Part shown: one piece after another, positions 17,344-27,140 of the stretch | Layout of the letters: each line of letters starts with the position of its first letter | Position numbering within the stretch: the first letter of the stretch is position 1 | Origin: Candidatus Kryptoniota bacterium | GTDB lineage: Bacteria; Bacteroidota; Ignavibacteria; Kryptoniales; JAKASW01 | Direction of reading: 5' to 3' | DNA length: 64,000 nt | NCBI GenBank assembly: GCA_024641705.1 | Contig: JAHECO010000012.1 | Coordinates: 1 to 64,000, forward strand | Program-made: the position numbers and the translations under genes | Notes under the pieces: model-generated | Seen by the model: the letters and a program-made list of their open reading frames with translations, nothing else | Told to the model about the DNA's origin: nothing | Databases searched by the model: none

Positions 17344-18429
17344 TCAACATGACAATGATCTACTCCAGTCTAGTTTCTTTCCGACAAACTCGGCGTATCT
17401 ATTCACCGCATTCTCCACGGCTTGCTCTTCTTCCTTCGTGAATTTCCGGAAGCTTCTCGCTTCTAACACAACGCTGTCATTCTTAAATGTCGCGTTCCAT
17501 TTGCCGACAATCCGTCCGTCGATCATGACGGTTGCGTCTGGCATTCCGCCGTTCCTCAATCGTTTCGAGACAGCCGCATCAATAGAAGCGCCTCGCTCCT
17601 TGTAGCCCAAAAGGTACTCATCAAACGGAGGAAGCAGACAGACAACAGGAGAGGTCGATTTTGGGAATTCCATTTCCGCCGACATCCAGTATGTCTTGTC
17701 GGCGATAACCATCTGGACTAATTCCTGCCTGACAGATTCCAAACCGATCTTTGCGTCTGTCGCGGCGAGTCCCGACCACCACATGTAATCCTGCAACGTT
17801 GCCGGACCGTGGCTTGTGAAGTAACGACGCGTGAGTTCGGCCAGAGATTCTTCCCGACCGATCCGTTTCTTTGTCGGCACCCATTCATCAAACGACGCGT
17901 GAGTGTGTTCCTTTCCGCGCGTCACACCGAAGCAAATGACTCTGTCAAGTGAAGCGCGGTGCAGAATGAAAATCATCCGCTGTCCTTCGCACGAAATACC
18001 GTTCTTTTCGATTATCACTTTAAGTTCGCCGCGTGTGAGATGTCTGTTACCATCCAAGGCTTTCGCGAGACTTGATTCGGCCTTTTTGAATGTGGCGGAG
18101 TCCAGGTCCAGATCTCTGTAGCGCCGCGCGAGGCGCAAGATTATTCCGGGTGCAAGGAGCTCGAGGACCCAGCGTACGTCTGTCCGGGCAAGAAAATGGA
18201 GCGTCCCCCGCATAGCCCACGTGCGGACGATCTTTCCGTCGGAAATCGCTTTCTTAATATCCGTCAGCTTCGAGCCCGGCAGCCTGAGCCCGATCGACCA
18301 CTCGCCGCCCGAATAATCCTGGCCCTGTATGCCGCAGAGATGTCTTACTATGTCTGCGGGAGCCCTTGCGCCATGTCGCAAGAGAAGCTGATTGACCAGA
18401 CGCAGGCGGGCGATGTTGGGTGTCGTCAT
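17344..18429 (-). CDS. AlkZ/YcaQ-like winged-helix DNA-binding protein
   Basis: 361 residues of the HTH_42 family (PF06224), which includes the DNA glycosylases AlkZ and YcaQ. Tandem winged helices occupy the N-terminal two thirds. The loop LCGIQGQDYSGGEWSIGLRL contains the Q-x-Q motif that is catalytic in AlkZ relatives. WAMRGTLHFL and CLLPPFDEYLLGYKER are other family landmarks. A role in excising bulky or crosslinked base adducts is possible; many members are uncharacterised. It stands alone on the minus strand. Confidence 0.8.
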   Translation of the reverse strand: MTTPNIARLRLVNQLLLRHGARAPADIVRHLCGIQGQDYSGGEWSIGLRLPGSKLTDIKKAISDGKIVRTWAMRGTLHFLARTDVRWVLELLAPGIILRLARRYRDLDLDSATFKKAESSLAKALDGNRHLTRGELKVIIEKNGISCEGQRMIFILHRASLDRVICFGVTRGKEHTHASFDEWVPTKKRIGREESLAELTRRYFTSHGPATLQDYMWWSGLAATDAKIGLESVRQELVQMVIADKTYWMSAEMEFPKSTSPVVCLLPPFDEYLLGYKERGASIDAAVSKRLRNGGMPDATVMIDGRIVGKWNATFKNDSVVLEARSFRKFTKEEEQAVENAVNRYAEFVGKKLDWSRSLSC

Positions 18430-18517
18430 CGGAGAGTCGCACCGTTGTCGCTACGTTGTTTGACTAATTAAATCGTTGGGACTCGTTTGGAGCTTCGCGT
18501 TTGGCCCCTGGGACATG

Positions 18518-19102
18518 TTACTTGACTGCTGCGAACGATATTGCGTCGGCCGACCACTCAGGTGAGCTCTCGATTGCCTTGATTACGTCAGCGGGCTCGG
18601 AGACGACCGTCCACATCTCCCGGTGCGTCTCCGCCATGAAATTCTCGCGAATGCTCTTCTCGAGCATCTCCATAAGCGGGGCATAGTACCCGTTGGTGTT
18701 CAGAATAACGATCGGCCTCGTATAGAGCCCGAGCCGTTTGAGGGAGATGGCCTCCAGGAGTTCTTCGAACGTGCCGCTTCCGCCGGGAAGGGCGATCACC
18801 GCGTCCGTTCCTTCAAGAAGCTTCTTCTTTCGCTCGTGCATATCGGACACGACGTGTATCTCCTCGACTTCCTTATGCTGCCACTCGACCTCGGTCATGA
18901 ATTTCGGAATTACCCCGACGACGCGGCCGCCGTGTTTGATCACGGTGTCCGCGATGCGACCCATCAGCCCGGCAGCGCCGCCTCCGTAGACCACGGTAAC
19001 ATTGTGAGTTACCAGCTGAACGGCGAGTTTCTCCGCCGCGTCGAAGTATGACTCGTCGATTTTGCTGCTTGAAGCACAGTAGATACAGATTCTCTTTATC
19101 AT
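18518..19102 (-). CDS. LOG-family nucleotide 5'-monophosphate phosphoribohydrolase
   Basis: 194 residues, the normal length for TIGR00730 LOG proteins. A Rossmann-like start (RICIYCASSSKID, YGGGAAGLMG) is followed by the catalytic/nucleotide motif ALPGGSGTFEELLEAI (PGGxGTxxE). It hydrolyses cytokinin-riboside or other purine 5'-monophosphates to a base plus ribose phosphate. Cytosolic. Upstream of ATG 19102 no terminator or operon partner is visible. Confidence 0.9.
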   Translation of the reverse strand: MIKRICIYCASSSKIDESYFDAAEKLAVQLVTHNVTVVYGGGAAGLMGRIADTVIKHGGRVVGVIPKFMTEVEWQHKEVEEIHVVSDMHERKKKLLEGTDAVIALPGGSGTFEELLEAISLKRLGLYTRPIVILNTNGYYAPLMEMLEKSIRENFMAETHREMWTVVSEPADVIKAIESSPEWSADAISFAAVK

Positions 19103-19264
19103 GGTTGCGCCGGTGATTTACCTTTCTTCTTAATTGGTCTCCTGGTACTCACTTAATTTAACCCATAAATCTTTTCCGCAGACAGTCCTCGGGGAAAATC
19201 TTTCTTAGCCTCTTCGTCTTCGCTTCACTTGACGCTGAAATGCTTGAAAGGTATCCGCAGGCGA

Positions 19265-19840
19265 TCACCCTGCGAGCGTCCTTTCAATGCGTCGGTCGGG
19301 TATCAGCCACATTACCGCGACGAACACGTACAGCGCGCACGCGATCCATTGGGTGAAGAGACAGGATACGATAGCGGCAAGATAGATGACGACGGATATC
19401 CTCCCCTTGAAATTCTTTCCGAGGGCTTTCGCGATGACAGAATCCCGGCCGTGAAGACCGACGAGCGACTTTGCCAGTATGAAATAGGCGACTGCGGCAA
19501 GGAGCAGGATAATACCGTACACCGCGACGGGCCAGGGCGCAAAGCTGTTCTCACCCATCCAGGCAGTCGCGAAAGGGAATAGCGAAAGCCAGAAGAGAAG
19601 ATGGAGGTTTGCCCACAGGACGTGCCCGTCAACCCGATTAACGGCTTGCAGGAGGTGGTGGTGATTGTTCCAGTAAATGCCGAGGTTGAGAAAGCTGAGC
19701 ACGTAGCTGAGAAAGACCGGGATCAGCGGAACCAGGGCTTTCGGCGTGTCGCCGCGCGGTGCGGCAAGACCGAGAACCATTATGGTGATAATGATCGCAA
19801 GGACTCCGTCGCTGAAAGCTTCCATCCGCCCTTTACTCAT
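19265..19840 (-). CDS. TMEM175/DUF1211-family membrane protein
   Basis: About 191 residues from ATG 19840. The first TM contains MEAFSDGVLAIIITIMVL, the FSDGVxAI signature of TMEM175-type potassium-channel-like proteins. Six TM segments follow, with NNHHHLL after the third and LWANLHLLFWLSLFPF in the fourth. Bacterial members form potassium-permeable channels as tetramers. An earlier start at 19888 would add 16 residues without a conserved role. Confidence 0.85.
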   Translation of the reverse strand: MSKGRMEAFSDGVLAIIITIMVLGLAAPRGDTPKALVPLIPVFLSYVLSFLNLGIYWNNHHHLLQAVNRVDGHVLWANLHLLFWLSLFPFATAWMGENSFAPWPVAVYGIILLLAAVAYFILAKSLVGLHGRDSVIAKALGKNFKGRISVVIYLAAIVSCLFTQWIACALYVFVAVMWLIPDRRIERTLAG

Positions 19841-20072
19841 TATCCGGACAGCCTTCCCTGGTAGGGGGCGCTGGACGGTCCCACGCATCGCCGGGGTCGG
19901 GCTGTCACAAGCCGGCCGTCACACGCAACTCCAGGTGTCAAGACGACCGCCTGCGGGCCCACGGTTTCTCCTGATTTTCTTCCGGGAAGCATTACATAGT
20001 CTAACCGCTCCGAATGAATATATCGTTCCCGTTCGGCCGGGTTTTCGCCGGATCCGTGTCGGGACCGGCAGA

Positions 20073-20486
20073 CTACTCTACCGTCAGATCGTCTGCTTCC
20101 AGGTGGGTCCCGATGTCTTCCCGGTCAAGAGTATTCTTGATTTCCTTCCTCAGCCAGGACGTGTCTATGCCGTTTTTGTCCGCTACCGACTTCAGCCATT
20201 TCTCTTCCTTGTGGTCGAAGTGTTTATCCGACAAAGCAACCACAAGTCCGTCCCTGATGAACATCATGGCAAGCTCTTTTGAAGAGAACTCCGGAGGGGA
20301 ATCTTCGATGTACCGGTTCTTCAGAATTTCCTGAACGGCCGTATCGCAGAACTCTTTCTCGAAACCGAGCTGCTTGCCGACTCGTGCGATCAGGGCGATC
20401 TCGGTTTCCGTCACCTTGTGGTCCTTTCTTATGAGGAGCAGCAACCCCTTGAAGTACTTGCCTGCGTCTATCATACTGATTTTCAT
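20073..20486 (-). CDS. TerB-like domain protein
   Basis: 137 residues, all helical, with an EF-type TerB-like layout: LLLLIRKDHKVTETEIALIARVGKQLGF, then ALSDKHFDHKEEKWLKSVADKNGI, each a helix pair with acidic loop residues (DHKVTETE, DHKEEKW). TerB-family proteins are linked to tellurite resistance and to membrane-associated stress responses, probably binding metal. No other ter genes are nearby, so the biological role here is open. Overlap with a divergent gene is avoided; the next gene starts at 20651. Confidence 0.75.
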   Translation of the reverse strand: MKISMIDAGKYFKGLLLLIRKDHKVTETEIALIARVGKQLGFEKEFCDTAVQEILKNRYIEDSPPEFSSKELAMMFIRDGLVVALSDKHFDHKEEKWLKSVADKNGIDTSWLRKEIKNTLDREDIGTHLEADDLTVE

Positions 20487-20650
20487 CTGGCGACTCCCGT
20501 GAGGATGATCAAATGGGACCGGAATCCGATGAGAGTTTAGCGACAGTAAAGGCGAAATTCAAGATGACGATTCTCCATGCGGCATCCTGGAGTTGCAATC
20601 CATTTTACCAGCGACTAAATTTCCGGTGCAGTAATAAGGGAGGTGCGACG

Positions 20651-23176
20651 ATGAAGAAGTCGTGCATATCGTCTCTGGCCTTTCTCTTCGGGCTATTTGC
20701 GGGCATAGGGTTCGCCCAGCAGAGTCAGCAATTCGATGTAAACGCCTACAAGGCTTTCCTTAATTCCAGCAAGGACATGACAGCGGCGGAGCTGCTTTCG
20801 CTCCACCCGGCCGGATTGTTCAAGGCGAAGGCGCCTACCGACGTCTACTCGGCAGCATACTTCGACAGCGTTTGCGAGAAGCTTTCGCTCACAGGCGACG
20901 AAAAGTCTATGATTGCCGCGAACGGCTTCGTCGTGACGGAGCGCCTGAGCTACGGGTCATTCGGCAGTGCGCTGGGCGACGTTTATCATAACGATCTTCC
21001 GGTGTTCGTGTCGACGGATGCGATCCTCCACACGATACACATGTCTTACGACGACATCCTCATGACCGTAGAGGCGCAGATCCTCATCCCGAAGCTTGAC
21101 ACACTTCTTGCCGGACTTCACGAGGCCTTGCCGCTTCTGGCGAGTAAGTACGCATCGCATCCTGAAATGACCCGGATGCTGAACGATGTGGACGTCTATC
21201 TCACCGTGCCGCGGGTTCTCTTGGGAAGCATAACGGGGCCGCTCTTCGGTGATAACACCGGGATGGTCGATACACTTCTCGGGTTAATCGCAGATGAGAA
21301 CGCGGTCGAATACCCGTTGTTTGCATCTGTCCGAAGAAAGATAGATTTCAGCCAGTTCACAATACGGGGACATTACACGCAGTCGCCCGAACTGGGAAGG
21401 TACTTCAAAGCGATGATGTGGCTGGGGAGGATAGAGATTTATCTGACAGCACCGGTCTCTGCGGATCCCAAGCCTTCCGACGCGGATATCCAAAGGCAAA
21501 CGATAGATGCCGTCCTGATACACGAGCTCGCCGACACGAGCTATTCCTTCCGCATCCTCGACGACATGGACAGCATCATTAAGTTCTTCGTCGGCGAGTC
21601 AGACAACATCACGCTCGGGAATGTTGGCACGATCACCGATGAGATCGGGCTTGGGGATGCGAGCGATCTGCTCGACACACTGCGCTGGAAGGCGTTTCGC
21701 GATACTTTGGCGTCCAAGCCTTTCGCATTTCAGAGGATCCTCTCGCAGATACTCTATTCGGACCCATTCGATGTGGAGAAGGTCCAGCCGGCTTCCGCGT
21801 TCCTCTTACTCGGGCAGCGCTTCATCGTCGACTCCTACGTGACGGGGAATGTGGTCTATGATAAGGTCCCGACAAGAAGGATGCTCCCGTCGCCGCTCGA
21901 CGTTCTCTTCGCGACTGGCAACGACGCCGCGGCCCAGCTGCTCCAACCGGAACTTGAGCAATATGAGTATGCTCCGAACCTTGCCGCGCTTCGGTACCTT
22001 GTAGATTCCTACGGCGACGATTTCTGGCGCGTGTCGATATACAACGCGTGGCTCGAGGCGATCAGGTCGCTCAATCCGCCGTCCGACCGGAGCAAGCTGC
22101 CGGCGTTCATGCAGACGGCGGCGTGGTGGCAGGAGAAAATGAACACGCAACTGGCTTCATGGGCGCAGCTAAGGCACGACAACCTCCTCTACGCGAAACA
22201 ATCTTACTCGGCTGGCGTCATTTGCTCGTATCCGGAAGGTTATGTGGAACCGGTGCCGGAATTTTACGATGCGATCGGGGCGTACGCGGAGATGGTCAAG
22301 TCAAGGTTCGAGCAGCCTCCGCTGGATCGCATCGGAGCCGCATACTATTTCGCTTATTTGAAAAACGTCGCGGACACTCTCGGCTCGATTTCCAGGAAAG
22401 AATTGTCGGGCACGCCGCTCTCGGCCGCTGAGAAAATGTTCCTCAAGACGATACTCTACGACACTCCGATGTGCGGAGTCGTATACGACGGTTGGTATAC
22501 GAGGCTCTTCTACGGGACAAAGTCCGTGCTTGATTCGGACATGGTCGTCGCGGACATACACACCTCGCCCACGGATGAAATGGGCGCTCTTGTCGGCTGG
22601 GTGCTTCATGTCGGTACGGGCCCGATCAACATGGCCGTGGTCGTGACGCCGCTTCCCGGCGGAAAGTTGACTGCATTCGTAGGTCCGGTGATGAGCTACT
22701 ACCAGCACCTCAGCACTGGGTTCAAGCGTCTCACCGACGAAGAATGGGTGACCGCATACGCTCTTTCGCCGTCGCTGCGGCCGTCGTTCGTTAACCTGTA
22801 TCTCGCCAACACGTCCGGCATGTCGCGGGGAGAGGGAGCATCGCTTCTCACTGCGGTCAAGGGGCCCGGCGTACCCGGGCCGCTGCCGTCAACTCTTGAA
22901 CTCGCCCAGAACTACCCGAACCCCTTCAACTCAACGACGACGATTGCCTTCACGATACCGGCCGCGCTTTCCCGTGTCATGACGGAAGTCGCGGTGTATA
23001 ATGTGACCGGGCAGGTTGTGAAGCGGCTCGTTTCGGGCGAGCTCCCGGCGGGTAACTACACCGTCTGCTGGGACGGAAAAGACGATCATGGTACGGCCGT
23101 CGCGAGCGGAGTTTATTTCTACAGGGTTATCGCCGGCGGCGCAAGCGCATCAGGCAAGCTCATCCTGCTCAAATAG
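20651..23176 (+). CDS. secreted DUF3160 protein with T9SS sorting domain
   Basis: About 841 residues. ATG 20651 has GGGAGGTG seven bases upstream and begins a Sec signal peptide (ISSLAFLFGLFAGIGFAQQ). Residues ~25-720 match DUF3160, with the family landmark YHNDLPVFVSTDAILHTIHMSYDDIL. The C-terminal ~80 residues are a T9SS type A domain (LAQNYPNPFNSTTTIAF, VYNVTGQVVKRLVSGELPAG, GVYFYRVIAGG). The protein is exported and probably anchored or released at the cell surface. DUF3160 function is unknown. The next gene begins eight bases after the stop, so the two form an operon. Confidence 0.88.
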   Translation: MKKSCISSLAFLFGLFAGIGFAQQSQQFDVNAYKAFLNSSKDMTAAELLSLHPAGLFKAKAPTDVYSAAYFDSVCEKLSLTGDEKSMIAANGFVVTERLSYGSFGSALGDVYHNDLPVFVSTDAILHTIHMSYDDILMTVEAQILIPKLDTLLAGLHEALPLLASKYASHPEMTRMLNDVDVYLTVPRVLLGSITGPLFGDNTGMVDTLLGLIADENAVEYPLFASVRRKIDFSQFTIRGHYTQSPELGRYFKAMMWLGRIEIYLTAPVSADPKPSDADIQRQTIDAVLIHELADTSYSFRILDDMDSIIKFFVGESDNITLGNVGTITDEIGLGDASDLLDTLRWKAFRDTLASKPFAFQRILSQILYSDPFDVEKVQPASAFLLLGQRFIVDSYVTGNVVYDKVPTRRMLPSPLDVLFATGNDAAAQLLQPELEQYEYAPNLAALRYLVDSYGDDFWRVSIYNAWLEAIRSLNPPSDRSKLPAFMQTAAWWQEKMNTQLASWAQLRHDNLLYAKQSYSAGVICSYPEGYVEPVPEFYDAIGAYAEMVKSRFEQPPLDRIGAAYYFAYLKNVADTLGSISRKELSGTPLSAAEKMFLKTILYDTPMCGVVYDGWYTRLFYGTKSVLDSDMVVADIHTSPTDEMGALVGWVLHVGTGPINMAVVVTPLPGGKLTAFVGPVMSYYQHLSTGFKRLTDEEWVTAYALSPSLRPSFVNLYLANTSGMSRGEGASLLTAVKGPGVPGPLPSTLELAQNYPNPFNSTTTIAFTIPAALSRVMTEVAVYNVTGQVVKRLVSGELPAGNYTVCWDGKDDHGTAVASGVYFYRVIAGGASASGKLILLK

Positions 23177-23184
23177 GAGAAACG

Positions 23185-24765
23185 ATGAACAACCGTGAAT
23201 CCGAACGGCTCACATCGAGCTTTGTCGCGGGACTATTCATCATCCTGGAGTCCTTCATGTATACCGGCATCTCCCACGGGCAGTGGGTTACCAACCACGA
23301 TCCCGTCTTTCAGCCGAGCATGGCGAAGCCCGCGGCAGGAGTGGTGTTTGCGGACCCGAAATTCGGCACTGAAGTCCGCAGGCTCACCGACGCGCGCAGC
23401 GCCGGCATCGCCAGTATCGTCCCGCAGTACTCTAAGAGACAGGCCTGGAATTCGGACCAGTCGCGCCTTCTTCTTTTCACGGGAGACGGAACAGCGCGCC
23501 TCTATGACGGGACAACCTACACATTTCTGAAGACACTGGACGCGGTAGGCGGCGAGGACGTCTTCTGGCATCCAACGGACCCGTCTCTCATTTATTACAG
23601 CGCAGACAATGTTCTCTATTCGTATGATACCGGAACGGAAACGAGCGCGCCGGTACATACTTTTGACGGCTATACGTGGGCAAATACGCGCGGAGAAGGG
23701 AACATGTCACTCGACGGGAGGTATTATGCTTTCGTCGGGCAGACTTACGACACCGACACGCATTTCAAAGACATTGTTGTCTACGATCTCCTCCTGGACA
23801 GCGTAATATCAAAGATGGCGCTTCCCTCCACTTTGTCTGATTTCGACTGGGTCTCGATTTCTCCGCTTGGGAATTACATCGTCGTCGATTACGCGACGAT
23901 GGACACGGGCAGGTACCAGGGGATCGAGGTTTACGACCGGAATCTGAATTTCATCTGGCAGAAGGGACTCGGTGCCGGCCACAGCGATCTCGGGATCGAT
24001 GCGCAGGGGAACGAAGTGCTCGTCATGGATTACTATGATTCCGACCTCAATTGCGGGATCGTCAAGAAACTCAATCTCGCCGACGGGTCCTCCACCGATC
24101 TGATTCAGGTCTCGGTATACTTTGATATGCACATCTCCTGCAGGAACGAGTCGAGGCGCGAATGGTGCTTCATCAGCACGTTCGATGCGGAAGGCCGCCT
24201 GTCCGACGACAGCCTCTCATGGTTTCCGTTCGAAGACGAGGTCTTCGCGTTAAAAATGGACGGGAGCGGCGACGTGCAGCGGATCGCCCATCACCACAGC
24301 AGGCGCTTTTCTCCATCGACACCCGACCGGGACAACAGCAACTACTGGGCTGAGCCGCACGCGACCGTGAGCAGGGACGGAATGCGGATGATCTTCGGCA
24401 GCAACTGGAGGGAAGACGTCGCTTCCGATTCCAGCGTCGATGCATACGTGGTCGACTTCCGTTCGTTCCTCTCGGTCAGCGATGGACCCTCACCCGTTCC
24501 AGGTCGATTCACTCTGTCTCAGAATTTCCCGAATCCATTCAACCCTACAACGGCGATCGACTTTCAGCTTTCGGCGGTCAGCCACGCGACCGTTATTGTT
24601 TACGACATACTCGGCAGAAAAGTGGCCACGCTTGTCGACGGGCTGAAGCGACCGGGGAGCTACAAGGTGAACTTCGACGGGCGGGGATTGCCGAGCGGAA
24701 TATACTTCTGCCGCATGAGTGCGGGTAATTTCACCGGTATAATGAAGATGGTATTGATCAAGTAG
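23185..24765 (+). CDS. secreted WD40-like beta-propeller protein with T9SS sorting domain
   Basis: 526 residues. An N-terminal hydrophobic signal region (SSFVAGLFIILESFMYTGISHGQ) is followed by a propeller-like body with blades such as WNSDQSRLLLFTGDGTARLYD, DPSLIYYSADNVLYSYD and GNYIVVDYATMD. The C-terminal sorting domain is LSQNFPNPFNPTTAIDF, VYDILGRKVATLV, KMVLIK. AGGAG lies five bases before the ATG, and only eight bases separate it from the DUF3160 gene, implying co-expression. The likely role is a surface-bound recognition or scaffold protein; no active site recognised. Confidence 0.85.
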   Translation: MNNRESERLTSSFVAGLFIILESFMYTGISHGQWVTNHDPVFQPSMAKPAAGVVFADPKFGTEVRRLTDARSAGIASIVPQYSKRQAWNSDQSRLLLFTGDGTARLYDGTTYTFLKTLDAVGGEDVFWHPTDPSLIYYSADNVLYSYDTGTETSAPVHTFDGYTWANTRGEGNMSLDGRYYAFVGQTYDTDTHFKDIVVYDLLLDSVISKMALPSTLSDFDWVSISPLGNYIVVDYATMDTGRYQGIEVYDRNLNFIWQKGLGAGHSDLGIDAQGNEVLVMDYYDSDLNCGIVKKLNLADGSSTDLIQVSVYFDMHISCRNESRREWCFISTFDAEGRLSDDSLSWFPFEDEVFALKMDGSGDVQRIAHHHSRRFSPSTPDRDNSNYWAEPHATVSRDGMRMIFGSNWREDVASDSSVDAYVVDFRSFLSVSDGPSPVPGRFTLSQNFPNPFNPTTAIDFQLSAVSHATVIVYDILGRKVATLVDGLKRPGSYKVNFDGRGLPSGIYFCRMSAGNFTGIMKMVLIK

Positions 24766-24892
24766 TACCGGATATTGCTCCGCGCGCCGACTCAAACCTG
24801 TCCGGCTTGGCATCCCCTGCGACACCCTTCCTGTTCACGGGAATTTCATCTCGCCCGCGTAATTTGTTTGACAAGCACATTGCAGGGACGGA

Positions 24893-27067
24893 ATGAAGAG
24901 ATATCTTTTACTTTTCCCGATTTTTCTCTCGTTGGTTACCACAGCTGAAGCCCAGAGCCGAATGGTCGCCAGCGTACTCGACAGTGCGACGGGGAAACCC
25001 ATCGCCGGGGCGAACGTGCTCGTTGAGGGAACGACGATAGGAGGCACAACCGGCATCGACGGTACGGTAGTGGTTCCCGGAATACCCGACGGGTGGCACA
25101 CGGTCGTGTTCTCTTCTGTCGGGTACTTGAAGCGGAGCTCAAGGCTGCGCTTCCCGCTGAGCGTCGACACGGTAGTAGCAACACTCATAGAATCCAACGT
25201 GACGATGGAGGGGGTGACGGTCACGAGTGCCCGGACGAGTTACCATCTTTATGACGCACCGGTCCGCATCGAGGTCAAGGGCGAGGACGACATCCGCGAA
25301 ACAATGATCGACCACCCGTCCAGCATATCCGAACTGTTCCTGGAGTCGACGGGAATCCAGGTGCTCCGGACATCGGCGGTGTCCAATTATGTCAGCGTGA
25401 AGATGCAGGGTTTGGACGGAAGCTACACGCAAATACTCAAAGACGGTTTCCCCCTTTATGGCGGGTTGTCCTCCGGCCTCAGTGTTACCCAAATCCCGCC
25501 GCTTGATCTGAAACGAGTCGAGATTATCAAAGGCCCTTCGTCTTCACTTTACGGAGGGGGCGCGATAGCCGGGCTGATAAACCTTATCTCGAAGACCCCC
25601 GACCCGAAAGGGGAGACAACTATCCTTCTGAATGGGGAGAGCGACCGCGGTATCGACGCCGGCCTGTTCTATTCGAGACAATACGACGACAGGCTCGGCG
25701 TGACGTTGACGCTGAACGGAAATTCACATTCCGCTTACGACGCCGACGGAAGCGGATTCTCCGATGTGCCGAAGAAGACATCGTATGTCATTAACCCGAA
25801 AATATTTTATTCGCCGAGCGATAACACGAGAATAATGTTAGGGTTGTCTACCGGCTTTGAGGATCTCGAGGGCGGCGACATGACGGCTCTGGGTTCCGGT
25901 GCCAGCAGCGAACATCCGTACCTCGAGAAGAACAAGTCGGACAGGACATACACGCAGCTCGAGCTGAATTCGACGCTCGGCGGAATATCGGTCACGTTGA
26001 AAAACAGCCTTGGCTACTTCTCGCTGAACAACTCCCTCGAATCTCTCGGTTTCTCCGGGACGCAATGGACGAGTTATACGGAGCTGACGCTGCAATCACA
26101 TACCGTGGAACATACGCTTACCGGCGGGCTGAATGCCACGAGCGACCGCTTCACTGAAAACCATCCGACCTACGGACCGGACAGGAGTTACTCAAGATGG
26201 ACGGTTGGAATGTTCGGACAGGACGACTGGCGCATTGCGCCGCCCTTTACGGTCGAGACAGGGTTGAGAATCGACAAGCCGAAAGGGTACGGGCTCCAAG
26301 TCCTTTCGAGGATAGGGGCCGTTTACAGGCTGAGCGAAGAAGTCGGACTCAGAGCAAGCGCGGGGATGGGATATAAAATCCCGACGATTTTTTCCGACCA
26401 GTCGGACCCGTACGCGGTCTACCAGATCCTTCCGACAAGCGGCAACATGGTTCCTGAAAAATCGGTCGGAGGCGAGGTGGACGTCACATATAATGCTATT
26501 CTCTTCGAGGAACTTTCACTCAGCATCGACCAGGCGTTCTTCTATACCCGCGTGAACCACCCGTTCGCGCTCCTTCCGGTTTCGGCCCGGCTATTCCTGT
26601 CAATGATAAATGCGGATGGATACTTGTCCAGCCGCGGGACGGAGACCGACGTGAAGTTGACCTATGCCGACCTGCAAGCCTACATCGGCTATACCTATAC
26701 CGATGCGGAGAACAGTTCCGCCGGATATCAGGGAGAGCTCTATTTGACGCCGCGGAACAGGTTCGTGACAGATATCGCTTACGACCTTGAGGGTTTTGGG
26801 GAGGCGGGGATCGAGCTGCGATACACCGGGCCGCAGCTTCTGCACGGCGGGTCGAGATCGCCGGGATACTGGATAATGGATCTGCTCCTGGAAAAATCAT
26901 ATCACGACTTCACATTCTTCGTCGCAGCGGAGAACTTCTTCAACTACAAGCAGGCTAATTACGCGCCGGTATTTTCGGGGTCGGTTGACAACCCGGAGTT
27001 TGCCGACGTCTGGGCGCCGCTCGAAGGAAGGGTAGTGAACGCGGGGATAAGGATTGATTTGAAGTAG
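24893..27067 (+). CDS. TonB-dependent outer-membrane receptor
   Basis: 724 residues. Signal peptide (LLLFPIFLSLVTTAEAQ), then a carboxypeptidase-regulatory-like beta-sandwich (~20-100, VLDSATGKPIAGANVLVEGT), a TonB plug (~120-235, LKRVEIIKGPSSSLYGGGAIAGLINLISKTP) and a 22-strand barrel ending in an amphipathic strand with terminal Lys (GRVVNAGIRIDLK). It imports siderophores, vitamins or glycans using TonB energy. There is no SusD partner adjacent, so a SusCD glycan system is unlikely. Ribosome site AGGGACGG just before the ATG. A bidirectional terminator follows. Confidence 0.92.
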   Translation: MKRYLLLFPIFLSLVTTAEAQSRMVASVLDSATGKPIAGANVLVEGTTIGGTTGIDGTVVVPGIPDGWHTVVFSSVGYLKRSSRLRFPLSVDTVVATLIESNVTMEGVTVTSARTSYHLYDAPVRIEVKGEDDIRETMIDHPSSISELFLESTGIQVLRTSAVSNYVSVKMQGLDGSYTQILKDGFPLYGGLSSGLSVTQIPPLDLKRVEIIKGPSSSLYGGGAIAGLINLISKTPDPKGETTILLNGESDRGIDAGLFYSRQYDDRLGVTLTLNGNSHSAYDADGSGFSDVPKKTSYVINPKIFYSPSDNTRIMLGLSTGFEDLEGGDMTALGSGASSEHPYLEKNKSDRTYTQLELNSTLGGISVTLKNSLGYFSLNNSLESLGFSGTQWTSYTELTLQSHTVEHTLTGGLNATSDRFTENHPTYGPDRSYSRWTVGMFGQDDWRIAPPFTVETGLRIDKPKGYGLQVLSRIGAVYRLSEEVGLRASAGMGYKIPTIFSDQSDPYAVYQILPTSGNMVPEKSVGGEVDVTYNAILFEELSLSIDQAFFYTRVNHPFALLPVSARLFLSMINADGYLSSRGTETDVKLTYADLQAYIGYTYTDAENSSAGYQGELYLTPRNRFVTDIAYDLEGFGEAGIELRYTGPQLLHGGSRSPGYWIMDLLLEKSYHDFTFFVAAENFFNYKQANYAPVFSGSVDNPEFADVWAPLEGRVVNAGIRIDLK

Positions 27068-27084
27068 CATTGATTTGAATAAAA

Positions 27085-27120
27085 GAAAGGCGGCACCGGG
27101 TGATGCCGCCTTTCGAGTTT
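27085..27120. terminator. bidirectional rho-independent terminator
   Basis: GAAAGGCGGCA (27085-27095) pairs with TGCCGCCTTTC (27104-27114). T-rich tracts lie on both flanks (GAGTTTT rightward, CTTTTATT leftward). It sits between the convergent TonB receptor and the beta-propeller T9SS gene. The core is shared with the hairpins at 2.03 and 30.27 kb. Confidence 0.85.
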
Positions 27121-27140
27121 TGAAATACGAGACCTCGAGC